From Gluconacetobacter aggeris (GTDB lineage: Bacteria > Pseudomonadota > Alphaproteobacteria > Acetobacterales > Acetobacteraceae): a stretch of DNA of 34,489 nt. The stretch covers positions 1 to 34,489 of the forward strand of contig NZ_JABEQD010000022.1 in the NCBI RefSeq assembly GCF_014174395.1, read 5' to 3'. How positions within the stretch are numbered: position 1 is the stretch's first letter; each line of letters begins with the position of its first letter. Both the position numbers and the translations under genes were made by a program. This document shows, piece by piece, positions 7,939 through 13,390 of this stretch. The notes beneath the pieces were generated by a model. It was not told the DNA's origin. It made no database searches and saw only the letters and a program-made list of their open reading frames with translations.

Positions 7939-7993
7939 CATAGACTCGCGGTAATGCCTCCCGGCCGGACCTCAGCGTCTGGTTGTAAGCCAC
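7934..7993 (-). pseudogene. decayed tag start (M-A-Y-N-Q-T)
   Basis: GTG-GCT-TAC-AAC-CAG-ACG matches the array tag except for GTG, TAC in place of GAC, and CTG in place of the final ACC. The frame runs only 19 codons and ends in the higBA operator. It looks like a relic of a tagged gene whose body was lost when or after higBA arrived. Confidence 0.45.
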
Positions 7994-8087
7994 CGGGCCT
8001 GACTGCTTGCGTCCGGTGCGTCGTTCAGAGCCTGAGAATGGAGCGCCTCGCTCGCCGTCCTTATCCATCCTGACCAATTGTCGCCGA

Positions 8088-8207
8088 TCAGAAGCAGATC
8101 CCGAGAGTACAGGCTCCAGAGGGCGGGGGGGCCAAGACTATGCTGAGAGCCATAAGCAGGGTGAGCACCATGACCAAACTACCGAAGCCTATCACCAGTG
8201 TTTTCAT
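8088..8207 (-). CDS. 39-aa single-span membrane or secreted peptide
   Basis: The ATG at 8207 has a GAGGGG ribosome binding site about 8-10 nt upstream. The product starts MKTL, then has about 20 hydrophobic residues, then PPPSGACTLGICF. The pattern suits a small membrane peptide or a signal-peptide-bearing micropeptide with two cysteines. It follows a tagged short ORF (stop at 8255) and is untagged. No family is recognised. Confidence 0.45.
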   Translation of the reverse strand: MKTLVIGFGSLVMVLTLLMALSIVLAPPPSGACTLGICF

Positions 8208-8254
8208 ACAATATTGCCCCTCAAGAAACTGATATTGGCCTTTTCGCCCTGCTA

Positions 8255-8371
8255 TTAAAGTATATAGAGTGGGTCGGACAAGGGCAGCGATCCGGCACTG
8301 TGTAGCCGGATCGCGACATCCTCGCGCACTGAAAGCAACCCAGGCAGAGCGGTCGTTTGGTTGTCAGGCAT
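8255..8371 (-). CDS. tagged 38-aa protein (MPDNQTTA...)
   Basis: The tag MPDNQTT is followed by about 30 residues without recognisable domains. The first seven codons are identical in sequence to those of the 178-aa gene at 12911. The identity with that locus ends right after the tag, at the first base of codon 8, so a different 3' sequence has been joined to the same tag-plus-upstream block. The preceding gene ends on the TGA within this tag. It may be a truncated product of cassette exchange. Confidence 0.5.
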   Translation of the reverse strand: MPDNQTTALPGLLSVREDVAIRLHSAGSLPLSDPLYIL

Positions 8372-8632
8372 GGTTTCGTCTTTCTTTTAGAAAGTGCAGC
8401 AGTTCGGACAAAAGAATGGTCAATCCAAATGTCGCGAATGCCGTGCACAACCCCATATTCAATGCCGATATATTTTCTCCGAAAAAGCGGGCTGCTATCA
8501 GCCCGCTTGCCGCAACGAGAAGCCCGATGCCGCTTGCAGTGCGCATAACTCGAACGAGTTTCCGATTGCGAGGGTCTCTCACAAAACTGGCCAGAGACAT
8601 TTTCGTCGGCTTATTGGTCGTCTTGTTGTCAG
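8350..8632. repeat. duplicated tag-to-tag cassette, copy 1
   Basis: This segment is identical to 12890-13172 except for one base (C at 8622, A at 13162). Each copy runs from the end of the downstream gene's tag, across a whole gene, into the upstream tag. Identity stops at codon 2 of the upstream tag and at the first base of codon 8 of the downstream one, so both breakpoints lie in or at the edge of tag sequence. Confidence 0.95.
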
Positions 8633-8636
8633 CTAT
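8364..8636 (-). CDS. tagged two-helix membrane protein, copy 1 (ATA start)
   Basis: The product is 90 aa. After the tag-like (M)ADNKTTN comes KPTKMSLASFVRDPRNRK, then two hydrophobic stretches (GIGLLVAASGLIAARFF and LNMGLCTAFATFGLTILLSELLHF) and a basic tail. It is probably an inner-membrane protein. The tag codon that is ATG elsewhere is ATA here, behind a strong AAGGAG site. An in-frame ATG at 8660 would give an 8-residue extension but would lie far inside the upstream gene. Initiation at ATA would be inefficient, so this copy may be weak or silent. The copy at 12904-13176 starts with TTG; the bodies are identical. Confidence 0.65.
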   Translation of the reverse strand: MADNKTTNKPTKMSLASFVRDPRNRKLVRVMRTASGIGLLVAASGLIAARFFGENISALNMGLCTAFATFGLTILLSELLHFLKERRNHA

Positions 8637-8943
8637 GATCTGCTCCTTCCTCGGATTCATTTGGCGCTACTGGCACCACCATTTTCGAAACGATCAGTTT
8701 TTTTAGGAGATAGTTTTTCAACTCTGGCAATCGGAGATGAACGCGCAGGTCCTGGTCGTCATCCGCAGTAATGATCTCCCAAACGGTATAGCCTCTTTTC
8801 GGCCTCTTAAGGCGAGATTCCGTTAGAACAGCCGTTTCCACCAAATAATCGGCCGCATTTTCCGTTCGTGGTGGCACGAGAGGATCGCCGGAGATATGTA
8901 CAAGAGATCCAGCCGGAATGTTGAATATATAACGAAATGGCAA
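8629..8943 (-). CDS. hypothetical protein (TTG start), untagged
   Basis: The product is 104 aa with a mixed alpha/beta composition and no recognised family. A TTG at 8943 preceded by AAGGAGG is the likely start. It ends ...GADHS on the TGA embedded in the tag of the next gene (8629-8631). It carries no tag itself, which shows that untagged members are interleaved. A decayed tagged ORF lies upstream. Confidence 0.6.
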   Translation of the reverse strand: MPFRYIFNIPAGSLVHISGDPLVPPRTENAADYLVETAVLTESRLKRPKRGYTVWEIITADDDQDLRVHLRLPELKNYLLKKLIVSKMVVPVAPNESEEGADHS

Positions 8944-8955
8944 GATTTGCCCTCC

Positions 8956-9053
8956 TTACTTTGATCCTTGTTCCGCCTTCAACGCCTTCATGGCGTCCCG
9001 CGATGGCCGAGACATCCACCCCCGGTCGTTTGGGTCGTCTTATTGTGAGTCAT
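8956..9053 (-). pseudogene. frameshifted tagged small gene (MTHNKTTQTTGG...)
   Basis: The ATG at 9053 begins MTHNKTTQTT, a tag with His for Asp. The frame stops after 21 residues (TGA at 8988-8990). A second frame from about 9015 to 8956 encodes a helical, Lys-rich peptide ending DAMKALKAEQGSK. The two frames cross at a GGGGG run near 9020-9024, so one indel there would give a continuous protein of about 32 residues. I read this as a frameshifted cassette. The tag frame is also open upstream to an ATG at 9131, so an N-terminally extended product is possible. Confidence 0.45.
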
Positions 9054-9162
9054 ACGGGCGTCGAAGTTAGCAATCTCGCCTGTCCAGGCACCTTTCTCAG
9101 CAACGGGTGCACGACATTTAGTATCAGACATTCAAGCGCTGCGTTGATGATTTATGGTGCTT

Positions 9163-10059
9163 CTAAAGAAATTTCACTCCTCTTCTCCTAAATTCTCCAC
9201 GCATTGTTTTTTCGGTAGATAGCGCAATGGAAAATAGTAGAGGAATAATCGAGGAAATTCGTAAGAACCTTACTACATCGTTGTGTGTACCTCCTCCCCG
9301 CAAAACCATTCCACACAGTTTAGTTTGGCCGTTATACCCAGAAAAAACGGGAGAACCGCTATATCCATTAAGAGGATATGGTGATGGACAAGGAGATACC
9401 ACTTTGATCTCGGTTAAGGCCCCATTATCTTTCGGGTGTGCACGCTTGCATATCAACCCCTTCGGGGCCAAAATAATAGATTCATTATCATGATCGATCG
9501 TATTTACCGCCTCCGGATAGCCTATTACAAAGAAATTGAAACTGTTTTGTATATTTTTTTCTTCTTCAACCTGACTGTTTGTATAGCCTATATTCTTGGG
9601 GTTTATCTTGTATACGTCTTTTTCTCCATCAAATGCGTTTGGCTCCGTCTCAAATATTGCGACATCGGATACGTCCGCATCATCAAATATTTCAATAAGA
9701 TCCTTTGGATTTGGAATGGGATGATATGCGATGATAGAAACCCAGTCGTCTCCAGTTAGGAGTCTTGAATGAGTTCTGTTCCTCCGTTTTAATATCTTTA
9801 TTTTGTCCAATGAATTTGAATCGATAATATTGCTGAATCTATTGGTCAATACGTGCAATGCCGTAATGACAAAATATCGCTTTCTTAGGCCATATACCCA
9901 TTTTATTACGAAACACGTTCCTCCCCTCCATGTTTCGATCAGCTCCCCGCTGCCATCATTATATATCATCGGACGACAGCAATGTTCTGCTCTCTTAAAC
10001 TGCACTCTTTCGAATTTGGCATCGCTCAAATGTTTATGTGTCATAAGGTATTTATCCAC
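9163..10059 (-). CDS. trypsin-like serine protease (S1 fold), AT-rich
   Basis: The product is 298 aa from the GTG at 10059, or slightly shorter from an internal ATG. The catalytic triad is visible: His in FVITALHVL (about residue 67), Asp in DDADVSDVAIFE and Ser in NGYSGSPVF. No signal peptide is seen, so it is probably cytoplasmic, as in protease modules of bacterial conflict systems. The body is clearly AT-richer than neighbouring genes, suggesting recent acquisition. The tag is present just upstream (10070-10096), but as an 8-codon mini-ORF in a different frame. It is the first of two such proteases in the array. Confidence 0.8.
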   Translation of the reverse strand: MDKYLMTHKHLSDAKFERVQFKRAEHCCRPMIYNDGSGELIETWRGGTCFVIKWVYGLRKRYFVITALHVLTNRFSNIIDSNSLDKIKILKRRNRTHSRLLTGDDWVSIIAYHPIPNPKDLIEIFDDADVSDVAIFETEPNAFDGEKDVYKINPKNIGYTNSQVEEEKNIQNSFNFFVIGYPEAVNTIDHDNESIILAPKGLICKRAHPKDNGALTEIKVVSPCPSPYPLNGYSGSPVFSGYNGQTKLCGMVLRGGGTHNDVVRFLRISSIIPLLFSIALSTEKTMRGEFRRRGVKFL

Positions 10060-10069
10060 AAATGTGCTT

Positions 10070-10096
10070 TCAATTGGTCGTATCGTTGTCAGCCAT
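10070..10096 (-). CDS. tag mini-ORF (MADNDTTN-stop)
   Basis: A perfect tag, ATG-GCT-GAC-AAC-GAT-ACG-ACC-AAT, is followed directly by TGA, leaving an 8-residue peptide. GGAG lies upstream in register for initiation. The protease frame begins 10 nt after the stop, in the +1 frame. It may be a leader peptide, or a tag separated from its gene by an indel. Confidence 0.5.
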   Translation of the reverse strand: MADNDTTN

Positions 10097-10119
10097 GTGT
10101 GACTCCATAGATGGCCTGT

Positions 10120-10632
10120 TCACGGTAGCTGGTGGCTGACAGGACGCAATAGCTCCCAGTTATCGCGGTATGGTTCCAGCCAGCCCGGACCAAACCGATC
10201 GGAGAGACCGAGATTGCTGTAATCCGGGAGAAAGCGGCGAAATGATCCGTCCTTACGGATCTGCCCGTTTCGGCCTGGCGAGCTTAGCCAGGTCGCATGC
10301 GATGTCCTGACCGCCTCGGCCACCGTCCGGCTAGGAACAATAAACGCATCTGGGACTTTCGTTTGGTCGTTCGGAAAGGACACGAAAACGTAGAAGAGGC
10401 TGTCCCCAACCACGGTTTCATGCTTCTGCTTCATATGCCAGCCATTGTCGCTACCGATTTCCCGGCGGGATTTGACTTGAATGGCGCACGCTCGTTGTCC
10501 AGTGGTGTCGGTGACAATAATATCCGCAAGGGGTACGCCTACGGGTGCAAGGGCTGCAATAAAGCCCCGGCGAAGCAACTGTGACATCGTATAGTGCTCA
10601 CCGGCTGGACCTAATAGTGATGATACCGACAA
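10120..10632 (-). CDS. PD-(D/E)XK-like nuclease domain protein
   Basis: The product is 170 aa. The N-terminal half has the order expected of this fold: a helix with an acidic residue (LGPAGEHYTMSQLLRRGF), then PLADIIVTD (catalytic Asp), then CAIQVKSRR (Q/E-x-K motif), followed by a Trp-His-containing segment. Similar proteins are annotated as small PD-(D/E)XK family or group-I-intron-associated endonucleases. The TTG at 10632 follows an AGGAGG site and the stop of the tagged zinc-ribbon gene. It carries no tag. It is probably a DNA nuclease effector, though the substrate is unknown. Confidence 0.6.
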   Translation of the reverse strand: MSVSSLLGPAGEHYTMSQLLRRGFIAALAPVGVPLADIIVTDTTGQRACAIQVKSRREIGSDNGWHMKQKHETVVGDSLFYVFVSFPNDQTKVPDAFIVPSRTVAEAVRTSHATWLSSPGRNGQIRKDGSFRRFLPDYSNLGLSDRFGPGWLEPYRDNWELLRPVSHQLP

Positions 10633-10637
10633 GGGGC

Positions 10638-10884
10638 CTCCTTAAACGGACAGGCGGCCGGTCGGCGGCAGCGCTCGCTCGGCGGCGATCGGGGGCACCG
10701 CGTGGTTACATGCAGTCAGCGGACCGGTTTCGGTCTCGTAGGTCAGCCCGTCACATCGCCACCAGGTGCCGCAGTCGTCCGCTTCGGCGCGCAGCGTTCC
10801 GCCGCAATTCGGATCGGGGCAACGCCGGGAAATCAGGCGCCCACGCAAGTCGCGTGGCCATCCGGTCGTCTGTTTGTCAGTCAT
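10638..10884. repeat. duplicated cassette (other copy 7022-7268)
   Basis: The shared block runs from the CTCC next to the gene's stop to the tag. I count 4 mismatches in about 226 bp of body and 4 in the 21-nt tag. Sequence beyond both ends is unrelated. Confidence 0.9.
10642..10884 (-). CDS. tagged zinc-ribbon-like protein, copy 2 (MTDKQTTG...)
   Basis: The product is 80 aa and nearly identical to the protein at 7026-7268 (CPDPNC and CGTWWRC cysteine pairs). The tag is MTDKQTTG instead of MPDNDTTG. AAGGAG precedes the ATG. The upstream gene ends on the TGA inside this tag. Its neighbours differ from those of copy 1 on both sides, so the gene body has moved as a unit bounded by the tag on one side and the TAA-GGAG end on the other. 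Confidence 0.75.
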   Translation of the reverse strand: MTDKQTTGWPRDLRGRLISRRCPDPNCGGTLRAEADDCGTWWRCDGLTYETETGPLTACNHAVPPIAAERALPPTGRLSV

Positions 10885-11173
10885 TCGCGCTCCTTGGGAC
10901 GCTGGGTGTGGCCGGCCGGGCGGTGATCCGCACGGTAGTGGTGCCGTCGGCAGCATTCGTGACTGCCAGGGCCAGATGACCGGCCACGCCGTCGGTCGGC
11001 ATTGGCTGGCTCTCAACGTCCCCACGGCCGGACGCTGCGTAGACCGTTTTCATCGCGTCTTGGTCGCCCGCCTCAGCGCGCGCAATCACCTCGCGCGACA
11101 GCCCGAGGGCTTCCGCGAAGGCGGATTTGGCGTCGACCGAAGAACGGCCATCGGTGGTCTGGTTGTCAGCCAC
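10877..11173 (-). CDS. tagged protein (MADNQTTD..., GTG start)
   Basis: The product is 98 aa. After the tag comes a helical, acidic segment (DAKSAFAEALGLSREVIARAEAGDQDAMKTVY) and a beta-like C-terminal part (GHLALAVTNAADGTTTVRITARP). The start is GTG rather than ATG. An AAGGGA site lies upstream, and the preceding gene stops 1 nt before the GTG. Its own stop is the TGA of the next tag. No family is recognised. Confidence 0.65.
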   Translation of the reverse strand: MADNQTTDGRSSVDAKSAFAEALGLSREVIARAEAGDQDAMKTVYAASGRGDVESQPMPTDGVAGHLALAVTNAADGTTTVRITARPATPSVPRSAND

Positions 11174-11174
11174 G

Positions 11175-11384
11175 TCATGCGTCCCTTTTGATCATTCGCT
11201 TTGCAAGGCGGCCCGCATGCCCAACCCCCGCGACCATGAGCATTGCCCCGCCGAAGCCCACAAAATTCAAGCCGGACCAGGCCGGGAGAAATATCAGACC
11301 ACCACCGACGGCTAGGGTACCGAGAATGGTAATAGCTAGTTCACTTCCGAGCTTCTGGGGTGGGGTCGTTTTTTTGTCGGCCAT
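11175..11384 (-). CDS. tagged two-helix membrane protein (MADKKTTP...)
   Basis: The product is 69 aa: the tag MADKKTTP, a short linker, then two hydrophobic segments rich in Gly/Ala (LAITILGTLAVGGGLIFLP and FVGFGGAMLMVAGVGHA) and a basic end. It is probably an inner-membrane hairpin with the tag in the cytoplasm. TAGGAG, overlapping the previous stop codon, is the ribosome binding site. Confidence 0.65.
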   Translation of the reverse strand: MADKKTTPPQKLGSELAITILGTLAVGGGLIFLPAWSGLNFVGFGGAMLMVAGVGHAGRLAKRMIKRDA

Positions 11385-11393
11385 GAGTTGCTC

Positions 11394-11978
11394 CTAATCT
11401 GGATAGTCTGCGTTTGTCTCGTCAGACAGGCGGTCGAGTTCGTCGGCTACTCGTCCTTCCGTATAGTCGTGCCAGATTGCGTTAACCGCAGCATTAGCCG
11501 CATGGTTCAAAGTCAAGTTCTGAGGGGCGCTTCCCCGCTGTGATGCTTTGCAGACGGAGAATGTTTTAACAATCATTGCGCCGAGCAGAGTCTTTTTTTC
11601 GTCATCTGGCAGTTTTTGAATCGAGTTATGCAGGTTTAGGGCCGATTGTTGAAATGTGATAACGCTTATTATGACATCCCCGTTTGAATCCTCGTCTTTT
11701 GTTGCCGCGACCCCTGATCGTAAGTTGTGCTTCATCGAAGCCTGGACTTTGAGCACGTCCGGACAGGGCGACTGGGGTGTGAGCGACGCGGCGCACGAGA
11801 CCGAGATGTTAATGCCGGCGATAAGGACAAATGCGATGGAAATCCTGAAAATATTGAACAATTCCGAAAGCGGATAGCCTTGTGGAAGTTCTTTATTTGC
11901 GACGCCCCTTCGATTCATTCGGCTTCTATCAGAGGAACAGAAATCGCTAGGCTTACCGGTCGTCTGGTTGTCAGTCAT
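11394..11978 (-). CDS. tagged membrane-anchored or exported protein (MTDNQTTG...)
   Basis: The product is 194 aa from the ATG at 11978. An in-frame ATG three codons earlier is less likely because the AAGGGA site would then be too close. The tag and a basic cytoplasmic stretch precede one hydrophobic segment (ISIAFVLIAGINISVSCAASL, about residues 47-67) that could be a signal anchor. About 125 polar residues follow, predicted outside the cytoplasm, with two further cysteines (CPDV and VCKA). No family is recognised. The tag would face the cytoplasm. Confidence 0.65.
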   Translation of the reverse strand: MTDNQTTGKPSDFCSSDRSRMNRRGVANKELPQGYPLSELFNIFRISIAFVLIAGINISVSCAASLTPQSPCPDVLKVQASMKHNLRSGVAATKDEDSNGDVIISVITFQQSALNLHNSIQKLPDDEKKTLLGAMIVKTFSVCKASQRGSAPQNLTLNHAANAAVNAIWHDYTEGRVADELDRLSDETNADYPD

Positions 11979-11983
11979 GGACT

Positions 11984-12256
11984 TCATCCCTTTATGTTAA
12001 ATTTCACTTGCAGATGTCCATTTTCCCCATATTTAGTGTGAACTACAATCCCACCATCTCCTACTCTTCCGTATGACTCAAAATCCGCTCCCCCTCCACG
12101 AAGGGGGCTATCAACTGTACATGTTCCTCTACGTGAGGCGCAGTATGCGAAATCATTATGAAATCCAACTTGAAGTTCGATCATATCGTCTATCATGGGC
12201 CATGATGCACTATCTCCGGTGACTAGAATCCATTTCGTCGTTCGGTTGTCAGGCAT
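11984..12256 (-). CDS. tagged soluble protein (MPDNRTTK...)
   Basis: The product is 90 aa with a beta-rich look (KWILVTGDSASWP, GGIVVHTKYGENGHLQVKF) and two cysteines. The codons after the tag (AAA-TGG-ATN, Lys-Trp-Ile) also follow the degenerate tag of the protease at 14197, suggesting the two 5' ends are related. GGAGAA precedes the ATG. A 27-codon ORF upstream ends on the TGA inside this tag. Confidence 0.6.
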   Translation of the reverse strand: MPDNRTTKWILVTGDSASWPMIDDMIELQVGFHNDFAYCASRRGTCTVDSPLRGGGADFESYGRVGDGGIVVHTKYGENGHLQVKFNIKG

Positions 12257-12332
12257 AACGGTTCTCCGCAGTGGATAGGATTTCTGACGCAGCGCCGCTT
12301 TCAGTCCAATGAGGCGCAGAGCCGTTCACCAT
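12249..12332 (-). CDS. possible 27-aa ORF between tagged genes
   Basis: This short frame ends on the TGA of the next tag, like five clear genes in the array. The frame is also open upstream to the stop of the 178-aa gene. The ribosome binding site is weak. It could be the 3' remnant of a former cassette. Confidence 0.3.
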   Translation of the reverse strand: MVNGSAPHWTESGAASEILSTAENRYA

Positions 12333-12374
12333 ACTAACGCGACATATCGTCAGTGCATCTGAGAAGCCCAGCTA

Positions 12375-12911
12375 TCAATGAAACTGCCAAAGACGGTAGA
12401 ATCCCCAGATTCCGCCGGCGACAAAGGCGATCTGAGCTCCAATGCCGAGGAAGTTGATCGCCGTATTGAGGTAAGGCAACCCCTTTTCCTCGACCGGAGA
12501 AAATGCTCCTCTTGGGAGAGCTACGCCCCTGCCGAGATCCACCAAGATTCCGTTGGCTCGACGTCCTTCCGTCTCGGCATAATGCAACGCTAACTTCCCT
12601 CGTAGCGAAGTCACAAGACCACAGCAAATCAACCCAAAAAAGAAGACAGCGATCGGCCCAACAATATTAGACAACGCGGGCGAGACACCGCTTCCTTCCT
12701 TACCGGCGAGGGCGTCCGCGATGCCCAGGCAGGCCAGGATACCCCCGGAATTGGCAAGCGTCACATATCGGATATAAGTATCTTCGAGCGACATAGCGCG
12801 CGATTGCAGAGTTCGCGCGTCGGAAAGCGCCTGAGCGACGGCCCTGACGCGCGGGTCATTCGGATCAAGCTTAACGTATACCTCGGCGCCGGTCGTTTGG
12901 TTGTCAGGCAT
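12375..12911 (-). CDS. tagged membrane protein (MPDNQTTG...), 178 aa
   Basis: After the tag comes a soluble helical region (about residues 10-50, ALSDARTLQSRAMSLEDTY), two central hydrophobic segments (LANSGGILACLGIADALAG and IVGPIAVFFFGLICCGLV), a cytoplasmic loop and a C-terminal membrane segment (INFLGIGAQIAFVAGGIWGF). The topology suggests three or four inner-membrane helices with the tag in the cytoplasm. The tag nucleotides match those of the short ORF at 8371 because both belong to the duplicated block. No family is assigned. Confidence 0.7.
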   Translation of the reverse strand: MPDNQTTGAEVYVKLDPNDPRVRAVAQALSDARTLQSRAMSLEDTYIRYVTLANSGGILACLGIADALAGKEGSGVSPALSNIVGPIAVFFFGLICCGLVTSLRGKLALHYAETEGRRANGILVDLGRGVALPRGAFSPVEEKGLPYLNTAINFLGIGAQIAFVAGGIWGFYRLWQFH

Positions 12912-13172
12912 GGTTTCGTCTTTCTTTTAGAAAGTGCAGCAGTTCGGACAAAAGAATGGTCAATCCAAATGTCGCGAATGCCGTGCACAACCCCATATTC
13001 AATGCCGATATATTTTCTCCGAAAAAGCGGGCTGCTATCAGCCCGCTTGCCGCAACGAGAAGCCCGATGCCGCTTGCAGTGCGCATAACTCGAACGAGTT
13101 TCCGATTGCGAGGGTCTCTCACAAAACTGGCCAGAGACATTTTCGTCGGCTTATTGGTCGTATTGTTGTCAG
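12890..13172. repeat. duplicated tag-to-tag cassette, copy 2
   Basis: Identical to 8350-8632 except at one base in the tag. The flanks diverge at once on both sides. Confidence 0.95.
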
Positions 13173-13176
13173 TCAA
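12904..13176 (-). CDS. tagged two-helix membrane protein, copy 2 (TTG start)
   Basis: The 90-aa product has the same body as 8364-8636. Here the tag reads TTG-ACT-GAC-AAC-AAT, giving MTDNNTTN with a TTG start and only a weak upstream site. Neither copy has the usual ATG, so expression of this protein may be deliberately low or the start positions may be relics. It ends on the TGA inside the tag of the gene at 12911. Confidence 0.65.
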   Translation of the reverse strand: MTDNNTTNKPTKMSLASFVRDPRNRKLVRVMRTASGIGLLVAASGLIAARFFGENISALNMGLCTAFATFGLTILLSELLHFLKERRNHA

Positions 13177-13183
13177 CGATTTT

Positions 13184-13390
13184 TCAGTCCCAAGCAAGTT
13201 TTGCTATGAGTAGTTCATCAACATTTTCTGCTCGTACCTCGTAAAGCGTTGTTGCGTTGGTCTGTCTCAATACAAGACTTGTTTCCCAACCAGATGGGCA
13301 ATGAATATCCAAGTGGGCTTTTAATAAGATCCAAGGTTTTGTAGTCCCGTCATGATTGATGGTGAATTTTGTGGTCTGCTTTTCAGTCAT
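13184..13390 (-). CDS. internal tagged ORF within the protease frame (MTEKQTTK...)
   Basis: The ATG at 13390 has an AAAAGGAAG site 5-6 nt upstream and begins with the tag, so independent initiation giving a 68-aa protein is likely. The product is beta-rich (FTINHDGTTKPWILLKAHLDI, with a Cys-Pro-Ser-Gly-Trp turn). This is the only tag that lies in frame with the gene before it. Confidence 0.55.
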   Translation of the reverse strand: MTEKQTTKFTINHDGTTKPWILLKAHLDIHCPSGWETSLVLRQTNATTLYEVRAENVDELLIAKLAWD

